Assembly (NCBI RefSeq): GCF_047663525.1
Contig: NC_092588.1
Coordinates: 136,206,501 to 136,270,500, forward strand
DNA: 64,000 nucleotides
Direction: 5' to 3'
DNA from: Anas platyrhynchos
Taxonomy: Eukaryota > Chordata > Aves > Anseriformes > Anatidae
The notes under the pieces were generated by a model. It saw nothing but the letters and a program-made list of their open reading frames with translations. It was not told where the DNA came from and did not search any database. Each line of letters opens with the position of its first letter. Position 1 is the first letter of the stretch. The translations under genes and the position numbers were made by a program. Of this stretch, positions 13,561 through 25,300 are shown piece after piece.

Positions 13561-16500
13561 TAAGCTTGATGGCCTTTTTTCTTGAGGTCAAGTGTTGTGT
13601 GTGTGTGTGCTATACCTGAACTGCTGCTTGGGAAATTAGTAACTAGGGCTGGTCTGAGAACACCAAGTGCCTGACTCCATTTCAAGCCAGGTGACAGCCA
13701 GGGTGTAGGAAAGGTTGCCCTTGAGATGCAGGTCAGAGATACAGTTAGCTCAGGAACTGTGACAGAAACAGTGCTAAGAAAATCCACCTAAACCTGGGAT
13801 AATTAAACATTTCCTAATCATTTTAGTTGTGTTTCCAGTTGACAGCTCCTTGCATAGACTGGGCTGAAGGTCAAAATTTAAAAAAAAAAAAAAAAAAAGG
13901 AAAAATATGTCTCTGGACAGGCTGCAAATAACTTTATCTTCATCCTGCATCTTACTTTATCATGTTAATACACACAGAGATTCAAGCTTACATGGTTCTC
14001 AAAGTGACTTTGCTTACTCCTACTCATTTGTCTGCCAAGCAAGCATTTGACTCAAAGTGACAGCTCAAAAACTCTGCCCTCTATTACTTTTTCATGTTGA
14101 GAAACAATTGCTTTGTCAGCAAGAGAAAAGCCACTCCAACATTTGATTTACAGTATATACCAATGGTCAAGCTACCCGGTCAGAAGACTGATAAACTTGT
14201 TAAACTGCTGAAACCCATTGGCGGTTTTCTCTAGGTCTAGACTTAGTTTCTGCCCCTCTTGCTTTGTGGAAGCTCACATAATACACCACTAAAGAGTTTC
14301 TTTGTAAACTGTTAAGATAGGTCAGGAAAGTTTGGCATTTTCAGCCACTCTTTCTATACACAGTAAGCCTGGTTGTTGATACAGCAAATAGATGTGAAAG
14401 TGCTTGATAAGGCAACTCAATAGAGCTGTGTATTTTGATACATAAGACCACCACTCTACCATTTTCCCACTTAGTGCTGTGATTTCCATTTTGCCCCCCC
14501 TTCACAGCCTTTCCCTTTCATGGAGAGTTTGGTCCATCCGCTGCTTGCATATTGCCCAGCCTTCACCACAACACTTTAACCTAAAGAAGTATGAAGAAAC
14601 AGAGAGGAACAAAGACTTTTGTTCTCATTCTGGCATTTAATACCTGTTGTAAGGAACTCAGCATCAGAAGATAAAGCAGTAACTTTTTTTTTCTTTAATT
14701 ACTAAAATGTGTTGGTGAGGACAAATGCACTTGAACTCGCACAAGCAGTGATACATGGCAAGAAGACCTAGACATGAAGATACCATGAAGCCGAAAAAAA
14801 TGAAAGTGCTGGGTTTGGGAGCCAGCACACATTTCTAAGTGTTCAGTCATATGATCCTCTCATGCTGCATCCAAACCATTAATGATGCCACAAGAAAGAC
14901 TGAATGCATTTCCCCAGCCAGAGCATAAACCACATGAAGACATTAAATAAATAAAGGTTCTATAGGTTTGGGATTTTGCTTGAAGGTATCACAAGCACAA
15001 CCCTTCCTTTCAAGTTTTGGACAAAGCAGTATTTGGGGAGTGGTCTCAGCCGGTTCCGTGAAGTGTTACAATGCCAGCACAAATCTGGCTTCAGGAATAT
15101 TCTGGAGCGAACCATACTTCAGTCCGGGAAATACTTTGACAAGTATTCCCTCCTCTCTCTCCTTCAAGTGGCTGTTATAGAACGAGGCCAACTCAACACA
15201 TAAATCAGTCAATTGGCAACAAGTCTGGCACTGCTGTCTTTTGGAGAGATGAGAGCACGTATGTGCCTTCAACAGCCTCCACCCACACAGCCTCTGAGTC
15301 ACGATTTGCAGCACAGGGCAGTCAGGGCTGCTTGCAGCCCCAAACCCAGAGCTGACCAAGCTCAGAGACAGGCAGGAAGAGTGTGCAACCACTGCCAACA
15401 TCACTGTCTCCCAGCCACTGACTTCCTCACTCTCCCCAGTCATCTCCTCCTAAAGCTTCTTTTTTCCTTTATTATTTTCCTGTTTGGTTCCTGGCAGAAA
15501 GAAGAGGGGAAGAAAAGCATGCTAGCTAATTCCTGCACTCCTTCCAGGACAAACTGAAAATCTTGAGCACTGCATGTTCAGCAGCCCTTTTGTAGGCACC
15601 CTATAACCATAGGACGTGTCAACTCCTTGGATACTTACTTGGTATATTACTTGGTATAATAAGAAATAGCAATTTGGCACACATTATTTGAAAGGATAGG
15701 CAGCAATAACTATGTATGGAAGTCCAACACAATGAAGATACCATAATAAATAAATATCAGACAATTGACCATTTTTCAAAATGAGTTTCATATGCCTGTT
15801 TCATAATCAAATAAATAAATAGGCCATGGTGCAGAAAATAATTGGACTCATCATCAAGCCCAAGGTTTCAGAAGTGGCAAAAACTATCCTCCTGCACTAA
15901 AAAAAAAAAAAAAAAAAAAAGCTAAAATAGCAGACTTCAATCTACCAAAATTCTCTTTACATAAATAAATTACATCCATCAACATTAAATTTAACCCAAA
16001 CTATTTGAGTTTTCAGGATGGGAAGTTCCATTCTGTTGAAAGATAAACACGTATTTAGACTTCTCAGTTTCTTAGTTGCTCTTCTTTTCAGACAGTAACA
16101 CCTTCACTACTAAAACTAATGAGCAATAACCACTGAAAAAGTCTACAGAGGACAGAGAGAATAGAGCTTGAAGGAAAGGGAGGGAAGCCTGACAAAACCA
16201 GGTGATTAGCAGAGGTATTACAGCTTAGGCCATGCTGTTTCCTTATGTAGCTTCACTCTGTTTATACGTTGCATCCCTTTTAATTCTTTTGTTGAAGTAT
16301 GAAGAAGGGGGAGCTCATTACTGAAAATGATAAATGCCTTTGTTCACCCACCTGGGAATCAAAGATATGTTGTTACTTCTTTTTACTGTATTTTTCCCAA
16401 TTTCCTGTGGCTGCACTACAATACACAGACTAGCAACCTTGCTACTGATAAGCCAAATCCACTATTTCTGGAAAAGTAAGAAACGTTGATATACAAGAAA

Positions 16501-17660
16501 GCCCAGAGAAGGCTGCAATTAATATACTGAAATGAGGATATGTTCCATCCAATTAACTCCTCCAGTGAACACGCAAATATAGGTTAAATAATCTGAAGTC
16601 TGGGAATTGTTTGGGGATTTCTGCATCTTCTGAGCTGTAAGGCTGCTGCCCACAACGGTCTCACTAAATTGAACTTGAGTTGGTCTTGAACTGCATAAGC
16701 AAGATCATACATTGCTGGATGTCCAGCTTGACTTGTATGAATTATAGCCTACGCTGTGAAGTTAGAATATAACAACAGACAGGTTAAAATAAATTTGACC
16801 AATTTTTACTTTTTGATTCCCACAACCACCAGGTTCACATATTTGTAATTACATTCACTCAACCTTCTCTTTAAATGTAAAAGGCAACTATTCTCCACCC
16901 ATTCCATATCCCCGAAGTATTTTGAGTCTTTTCTTAAGAAAGGTTTGCCCTCCTCCCCCTTTTGTTAGAACACATGACAGCCCGCCCTTCATATACTGTA
17001 GCAGGTGCTGAAGAAAAATGTGTTTCTATTAAGTCAGGAATGTCACTACTTGGATCAGGAGACAGCAGGCAGACCTTCATCATTTTTGCAGAAGTTCTCT
17101 CCAGGGAATACCATCAGCACGTTTTATTTCCACACTATCAACTCACTCTTATCACAGACCATCATTCTCCCAAGACAGCCCTTTGAGTAATACCTCAGAC
17201 TCGAGAACAGCTGAGTTGAGAAAACATGAAATTAAAAAGTGCTAAATATGAGTTAAGAAAAAAAAGAAAAAAGAAAGAAAACTGCACCATTGTTTCATCA
17301 ATGCTAATTCTACTACAGATCCAGGAACTGGAAGCCATATTTTTACATAAATTCCTGAGGAACTGTATATTCAGAGAGAAAAATACAGTGAAAAAAAAGT
17401 AAACACCGTACCGAAATCAGCAATAGAAGATAGTTACCAAAGCTGAAGTACAGGCAGGTTCTCTGACACTGGAAGAAATGGTAATTCACCTCTGTGCCCA
17501 CAAACAAGATTTAATTCCCACCACACCTACATGCCATCACATTCTCATTCTTTTGTCAGAAAACAGTGAAAGCAAAACCACATTCTTTCCCTTCTCTAAT
17601 TCATACTTCATCACTTCTTTTAAACCAAGTTAACATTGTAAAGACAAAATTAAACAGAAC
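13561..17660. other. Intergenic DNA, no gene supported
   Basis: AT-rich sequence with a short GT repeat upstream (13,595-13,609), poly-A tracts near 13,879-13,898 and 15,898-15,920, and a purine run near 17,262-17,280. The longest frames (about 110-125 codons near 15,066-15,557) overlap on both strands, lack domain features and look like chance frames in a slightly GC-richer patch. I see no RNA gene. Confidence 0.6.
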
Positions 17661-17904
17661 CAAATTAAGGATATTAAAGGATTTATTTTAAGAACATTGA
17701 TAAAAATAACATGAATATATTTTATACTGTACAATACCGGATAATACACAGAGAGGTTATCTAAACCATACAAGATCCTTGCTTCTTGTATTACATTGGT
17801 AAGCTAGTAAAAACACCCAATGAAACACCTCTAGGAAGAGAGAAAGGAAATAAGTCGTATTATGGAAAAGATTAAAAGGTTAAAAAACAAATACTTTCTT
17901 ACTA

Positions 17905-18452
17905 TACAGGACTGGCTGAGATGCATTTAGCATTCTTCACAGTATGGCCTGCATGGCGCCATGCTTTGTAGTTGTGGCTAACATGAGTTGCTAACACACT
18001 ACTTCTTTGGCCTTTGCTGAGCCATGCTTGTATAACATCAAGGTTCTCCCTCTTCTGCCCCCATCAGCAAATAGGCTGGGGCTGTGCAAGAAGCTGGGAG
18101 AAGACACAGCTGGGACAGCTGACCCAACCTGACCAAAGGGATTTGCCATGCCACACAACACTATACTCAGCAATAAAAAGGGAAGAGGGTGTTTTGGTGG
18201 GAGCTAGTCAGTGCACAGAAACCAGCTGGGCAGAGGTTTGCTTCAGGGAGGTAGTGATCACATCATTTGGTTTTGGCTTTTTTTTTTTCCTTCTCCTTTC
18301 CCTTCCTTCTCCCCTTTCCTTCACTTACTAAACCATCTTAGTCTTGACATACCATTTTTCTCACCTTTCCTGTTACATTCTCTCCCTCATTCACTTTAAA
18401 CAAGCAAGTGGCTGGGTGGTGTTAGCTGCTGGCTGGGGTCAACCCACCATGC
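17905..18452 (+). mobile_element. Solo LTR, ERV-L-like (copy A)
   Basis: The middle (GACCAAAGGGATTTGCCATG, then a CTCAGCAATAAAAAGG word that could be the TATA region) matches the copy at 43,067-43,500. The 3' part has the pyrimidine-rich stretch, the CTAAACCATCTTAGTCTTGAC-like word and the GCTGCTGGCTGGGGTCAACC ending that I associate with bird ERV-L LTRs. It is antisense to PTTG1IP2 and no internal retroviral sequence adjoins it. The ends are estimated. Confidence 0.7.
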
Positions 18453-18746
18453 TTACTCTATTACAAACTGCAGAATCCTGGCAACATTTGGTTTTTATTT
18501 TTTTAAACACTAAAGTTATAAAAGAACATGTTCACAGGGTTCAAGTTAGGTGTATATTCATCTAGTCAGTCATCAGTTTCGGTACATTTTACCAAATGTA
18601 AATCTTGCCCATTTTACTGTGTAATTTCTTTTTCAAAATTATATAGCCAAAGTATACATTAGCACTTCTGTTACTGCATTTAAATACTCAAACACATATG
18701 AGCTCCCCTCACTCAACCCTTACACATTAGTCTTTCCTCTTTTTCC

Positions 18747-18772
18747 GGGGGGGGGGGGGGGGGGGGGGGGGG
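18747..18772 (+). repeat. Poly-G run (26 G)
   Basis: Twenty-six consecutive G follow CC and precede AAATAG. On the gene strand this is C26, inside the putative PTTG1IP2 3' UTR. A homopolymer of this length is rare in vertebrate DNA and is a frequent place for length error in assemblies. Confidence 0.95.
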
Positions 18773-19290
18773 AAATAGAACACTTCTCATTCTATAACAA
18801 CACTTAAGAATGTGCCCGTTGTAATTCCTCCTCAGTACAAACATGAGCTATTTCTGCTGTGTGAAGCTATGCTTCCTTGTTGCCTTTTATTTTTATAAAA
18901 CATACAGTAAGGAAAAAAAAATCTTTATTTAGGAACACAGGAACAACTGTTTAAGTGGCAGTTAAGACTGAATTCAAATACATGATCATGACTGTAAACC
19001 ATCTAAATAAGGTAACAAAAGACAGAGGAAGAAAGGTAACGTTTCACACAAATGTCAATATAGGCAGCAAACATTTCAACAAACAAAAGCATTTATAAAA
19101 AATCATCCTATATGGGTAAAAGAAATAAGTATTTCATGCAGTCCTCATCCACGCCTAGTTTTAAAACTGGGAGTGGGGGAGGTAAAAGGAGAACAATCTT
19201 TGGAAAAATAGATCTCACAGGGCAAATGATAACAAACAAAAAAATCTTCCTGTATTCTGGAGCTATACACTTAATGGAATGTGCTCAGCT

Positions 19291-19340
19291 TTATTCGTTC
19301 TCAAATCTGCTGTATGGATTATCAGAGTCCTGAAGAAGAC
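19291..19340 (-). CDS. PTTG1IP2: PTTG1IP2 coding exon 7 and stop
   Basis: The acceptor TTTTGCAG is followed by residues LLQDSDNPYSRFENE and TAA at 19,291-19,293. NPYSRFEN corresponds to the family's NPYARFEN end, with the YXXphi trafficking tyrosine at residue 172. The stop codon lies inside an AATAAA hexamer. Confidence 0.92.
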
Positions 19341-22300
19341 CTGCAAAACAAGAATAAGATTAATGCATTTATCATTTTCTTACCAGTACTGCTTATAAGG
19401 CTCGAGTTACTGAGCCCACTGAAATAGGTACTCTATATAATAAAACTAGAAGACAATTCTTGTCTTGCAATAGATGATCTATCATCACCCAGACACTCAA
19501 ATGAAATAATAAATTGAAACTGTTCTTAAACACTCTTATTTCTCAGTCTATTATCATGAATAGGTATTTCATGGTTTCTCCCTCCAAAATCATTTCTATG
19601 ATAAGTTCTTAAGGAGAAAACATTTCTCATTTGTGAGGTATACTCCACAGAACAAGTTTGTGAGATACAAGTTTACAAAATCTTAGCAGGGATGGCTCAG
19701 AAAGAGCAGATTCAGACTGGCCAGTTTATAAATTAAAGCTATTTTAAGATCACCATCCTTTTAAATGTAAGGCACTGCTATTTTGACTTAGTACTGCTTT
19801 GAATACGCACAACCATTTGTCACTTTCAGCCATTTGCTGCATTTCCAGGACAGGACAACAATCTCTAAGAACAAATGAAGATGACCTCTGCATTCACCAA
19901 AAGCTCCAGGGATAGAACAAGTGCATCACTTCAAGCAGATTGCAGTGTATTTCCATCACAAAGATTCTTGATGTTTTAACCAGAATATCGTCGCAGAAAG
20001 CATTGCAAAGGCATCCAATTCTACTGAGTGACCAGATACGCACACCATCTTCTTTAAGCATTAGTTGAGCAATCACTGTTCCATACAGCAACTATTTCAA
20101 AGAGACTTTAAAACCACACACCAGATTTAGGCTAGGCAGAAGCGTGTACTGAAAATAAAGGAGCCCCATAAGAATCCAGAAGCTGACCTTTTGTTGTGAA
20201 AGAACAGCACAACTGCCAGTACCTTTTTGCCAGCCTTTTTATACTGATGACTGGCAAGCCTGGACTCTTCTCTAGCTCACTGATTTAGGACAGAGAAAGA
20301 ATACAGCAAAGCCAAACAGCCCCAACTCTTAAGCATTCGGTTTCACAATAGCAGAAAAGACTACATTTGTCTCTACCAAATCTTTTAGAAACTCCCCTCA
20401 GATCTTCACACAGCATACTTCTTTTTCCACAGGCACCTGCATACAGGTGTTCAAAATTCACTGCTCTATCTGAAATTCAGAAACACCAAATGCAGACTGT
20501 AGTCTTGTCTACCTTGTTGCAGCTATGGTATTTCTTTCAAACTACCAGCAAGTTTTAAGATACCAAGGAAGAAGCATGGCTGATTATTGTATCAGCAACT
20601 GCAGACTACCTGATAGGGAACAGCAAATATTCAGGAATACACACAAAAATTCCTATAATTATTCAAGTTGTAAAGATTTCAAGCAGACAATTTGTAAGAA
20701 GTTAAAATCAAAACCAGCCCTCATGCCTAATGGCTGTTACTTGCCAAAGAATAAGTCAGTCACATTTATAAAGCTTCACCCACGTTAAAAGAAATACAAT
20801 CTATTTACCTGATAGAGTACTTTGCATCAGAGGTACTAGCCTTTTTCTTTTTTTAATTGTTTAAAGAGAAGTCATCTTTTAAGTATTTGTGCAATAAGAA
20901 TATGGCTAGATGACAGCATTGATGGGAACTCTCTACACTACTGAGATGAAGATTTTTGCATCTTTAAACCTGTAGGAAGCAGTTCCAGTCAGAACTCCAG
21001 GCACCAAATCTCAAAACAATCTTCCACAAAGCTGTAAGAGGGGGTGCCAGATCTCCTGACAAAATTAACTTTGGAATAAAAGGATAAAGGGGGTTCTCTC
21101 TAAATAAAAATTAAGTCTTGGTAAAAAAAAAAAAAATAATAAAAATAATAATCACTAAGATAATCAAGAAGGTGCCCCCACTGGTTGAGTTGCCTCAACC
21201 AGTAAATGTCTGTGACCTGTTAAAGCTACAAAACGTACACTAAAAAAGTCACCTTCTACCTGAAAAGGACACACACACACACACCTGTAACTCTCCTGAT
21301 TTTAGATTGCATACGTCTCTATATACTCTAGCAAGTGTTTACTATGTCTCTCTTATAATTCATTCAAAATATGTACTTGACACTTCATACATCTGAAGGT
21401 AATGCAGTAAAACCCTCAGCATTGCTCTCTCACAACTTAAACTGCTGAGATTCAATGGAATTGGTGCCAATTTCAAATTATTCAGAGGAAGGTATGAAAA
21501 TTCTATGGTGAAATCTTCATAATTCTGAAATCTTCAGAATGAAATATCATTCTGAAGAGGGCAAGTAGTCTTAATTGCCCTGCCTCTAACACATAACCAA
21601 AAAACATTTCAGACAGCTAGACCCAGTAGTTCAAGTGAATGTGCCATTTTTACACACTATTCTCAACAATATTTGCTTTAATTTTAATGAACTAACAGGT
21701 TTGATAGTGAGCAGATATTTTCCACCAATAAGGCATTAACATGCTTTAGGTTAACTTGAAGTTCTCTGATCTGTTTTACTGCACAATATTGGAACCAAAC
21801 TGCTCAGGCATTAAGAATTGTGGGTGAATTCTGTGTGAGCATCATTGGTCGTGACTTCACACATTCTTTTCCCAGGAAAGAAGGTACTCCACGAAAAATG
21901 ACAAGCCCTCCTCCTGAATGAAGATAGCCACAGAGGTTACATCAGATAACCTTTGCACTCAGTCTTGCTCTCAAATCTGCATCCAAGGTTTAAATTTCTT
22001 TTATCTTCAGCATTTTAAATAGATCATTAGATTATATTAAACGAGAAGGAGACAGCAGCTCATCACTTGCACCAATATTCTTACTGAAGAAGTTGTCTCA
22101 GGCTCTAGTAAGTGGACAAAAGCAATCTAGAGAGACAGATGAAAAAAGCAGCATGACAAAAAGCTACTGTCAGCTGCCACAGCTGCTCTTAGCCATGACA
22201 CTTAAAGAGGGGCTGCAAGCCTATGCTAATTGGATTGCATGTCTGGTGCAACTAAAGCTCGCAGACTGCCTTGAACCAGACACGAAGGCTGTCTCTCCTA

Positions 22301-25300
22301 ACTGTTTCCCATTTGACATGGGAGCAACTACCCAACTTGTAATTTACATGTACAGGTTCAAAGACATTAGCCGTTTGTAGGTTGAAGCGTCCTGTTTGCA
22401 ATAAAGTCCATTTTAGGTTACTGTAAACTTAAAGATCAATATGCAGGACAATTACAAGAGCTTAAGAGCATCTTCTATTTAACTTCATTACAAGATTACT
22501 ATTTGACCTACTTACTGGTATTAAACAGCACTGGAAATTTTGAAAGGCATGATAGTAAAGTACCATTCCTTAGCTTCTATGAAATAATGAGGCTTTCTAA
22601 TATATATGAAATGACAAGGCAATTGTAGGAATCTAATGCCTCTTTCTAGCGTATTCATTTATGTACCATGCCAGCTATGCAGCTTCTCAGTCATCAAGAC
22701 CTGAGTGACCCTCATCACATATCAGTACTGCCTAAAAATAGAGTTAACGAAATTTTTACAAGAGACTGTATATACTGCAAAAATTGAACTAGTTTGTGAT
22801 ATGCTGCGGATCTTCATCCCTTATTACATTTCTCCTCTTTATTTTTAACCCCCCAATTAACAGGTTTATTCTTAACATACAAACTAAACATCATTAAGTG
22901 CAGCAATACATGATCTCCCTGCTTAGGAGACCTAAAGAAGGTCAACATGAATAAGTATGCATCCTGACCAGAAGGAACATCTACTGAAACTCCTGAATAT
23001 AAAAATCAGCATCATGCATAAAATAAAGGAGGTAGGATTATGTATCACTAAAGTAGCTATTAAAACCTTTGAAGAATTGAAGCAAGTGGTTTGGAAGCCC
23101 CAAAACCATGAGAGGCAATCATTTTGTAAAAATGGAGATACAGAAGCCTTCCACTAATACCAGGCAAAATCCTGAAATAAAGAATAAAGCAGCTTCTTAC
23201 TAATGCTATACTGAACATACAATAGCAGCAAATGCAGCAGCAATTAAATTGTAGTTCCTTTGTATGCTATACAAGCTGCAAAGTACTCTGAATTCTCCTT
23301 TAAAATTTTCTAACAGTCAACATATAATTTGTGTAATCATATTGCATTCATATATGTGAGCAAATGAAAAATACTATCAAATTTTGCAACAAAGAAACAA
23401 TTCAAAGTGTGTATTCCTGGTTGCTAAAGCTCTCTATGGCTTCCAGTGCTCCCAAAGGACTGTGGCTAGAGTGACACCTGCAATGCATTATAAATGTGTA
23501 ATTACCATTTAAATGGGGTAAGGAAAGCTGGTGGATGAAATGGGAAAAGGCATTCCCTTAAAGCCAACCAAATACTGAAATTTCAGGCATGATCATCTTA
23601 ATCTACAGAGTCAGGTTAACAAAGTCATTGTCATTCTGCCACTCATCCATGCCTGCTTAACTGAGAATCCTCTCTACCCTGCCTAAGAGTGCAAAATAAT
23701 CTAGGGTCTCCATAATTATTTGCAGCAATTTTTATTAGATTATGTTTAATATGCTAACATACACATACACTATGCAGCAAAAAATTCAGACAAGATTAAA
23801 GGTTATAGCAGGACTTACCGCATTGTCCCACTAATTTATTTTGAGAGCCATTTGGCTGCATGTTATCAGACTATAAACTGTACAGATTAGCAATATTTAG
23901 GAATTCCATAATTTACATTTTGCCTCAGCTATACAGATCCTTTCAGTACATGCCAAATATTTATGTAAGAAGTTTTCTTCTATAGGGCAAACAATGAATT
24001 ATGGGAATTCAGGCCTCAAACCTATTTGACAATATAAATTGATCTCTGACTATGCAGTGTCTATAACTAGCAAACAAGGCAACAAATAAACCTCTGAGAT
24101 TTGCTATTGAAATTTATGTCTGATAGTGAAATTATGATCTTTCGTGGGTAAACTGCATTGCAAAGTGTAACTACTCAAAGGGAAGAATATGCCTGACTCC
24201 TTATGAGAAGGTGCTGCTCCTCCCACCAACACAATGAATGCAGGAACTTGTTCATAATTAAGTCACTGATGGACTAACATGCTTCAAGTGGGGGCAAAAT
24301 GACACACTCGTTCAGCTGTGTACAGTATAGCTAGATTCTGAATTTGCTGCATCTATTCCAGAGGCACAGAATCACACTTAACAGTTGTCAGAAAACTCAA
24401 GTGCTCCAACAAGATCCAACCAAGCAGTCCTGATCTTAAGCACCGAAGAGAAGCGTGCCTTCATGAAGATGTAGGGCCATCCAGAGACAAGTGAATGAGT
24501 TTCATGAGCAGAATGCAGCCTTCTGAAATGTCACTTAACCCTTGCGCAGTGCTTTGATATACTGTTATAGCGAAGTCAGAACCTAGTGAGCTTGCTCCTC
24601 TTAGCTGCACTGCACTAAAGATACACAAAGTTACTTATCTATACAGCAACACATGGTTATTTTGGAGACATAGCCACTATCTTGAACATGCAGGTTCTTC
24701 ACCAGATCTATCCCAATGCTTCAAATTTGTCAAGATTGACTCTATGGTCTCTTCTAAGGAGAAACAAGCACAAGAAGTGTGTTATTTTGTTTGTCACTTT
24801 ATTTAATCTGGACTACTCTTGTCAACTGCTTAATTCAAAGAAACTTATTGAAACTGAATTGTGGCGGGGGAAAAGGGTCAACTATCCTATAAAACACCAC
24901 AGGACTTTAACAAAAACTCTTCTTTCTACAACATTCCTCCTCTTGCAGCTCAAGCATAACACTACATTTTTCCTCCATTCCAGTAAAGAAGTGTATTTTT
25001 TGCAAATACTCCCCAGGCAGAGACTTCCCTGCAGAGACTGTCTGTGTTACTTTTGCATCAGCCAAAGGATACACTGCAGATTCATGAAGGCACTGCCAGA
25101 CACTGCCAATCAGTTTAAGAGGAGGATGAAAATTATCAGTTTTGAGCGACTCTTCAGACCCCTCGAATCACCTTCTCTGACATTATTGTAATTTGCATAA
25201 TAAGTGCAGCATAGTTTTAGCATATCTGTCTCTGAATACACAGTGCTATTAACCCTATGAACAAGTCAAATTGAAAACCGAAGGGACTGACAAGCCTAGA

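Larger units (their letters stand above)
17661..19290 (-). other. PTTG1IP2: Putative 3' UTR of PTTG1IP2
   Basis: The stretch follows the stop codon of the last exon on the minus strand. Possible AATAAA signals (TTTATT on the plus strand) lie at 19,290-19,295 (overlapping the stop codon), 18,924-18,929, 18,886-18,891 and 17,682-17,687. The last would give a UTR of about 1.6 kb that includes an antisense LTR and the G26 run. The middle pair would give a UTR of only about 400 bases. Which is used cannot be told from sequence alone. Confidence 0.45.

Noticed and set aside
13392..13787. 131-codon minus-strand frame
   Set aside because: It runs through the CR1 fragment in antisense; the apparent protein is translated transposon sequence.
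15066..15557. Overlapping 114- and 125-codon frames on opposite strands
   Set aside because: A GC-richer patch yields chance frames in both directions; neither has recognisable features.
1..17660. A first exon of CDK14
   Set aside because: Human synteny made it plausible, but no CpG island or coding segment of a kinase was seen here.
24682..25191. 169-codon plus-strand frame
   Set aside because: It starts and ends at random points in intron 6, has no domain or conserved motif and no supporting promoter or splice sites.
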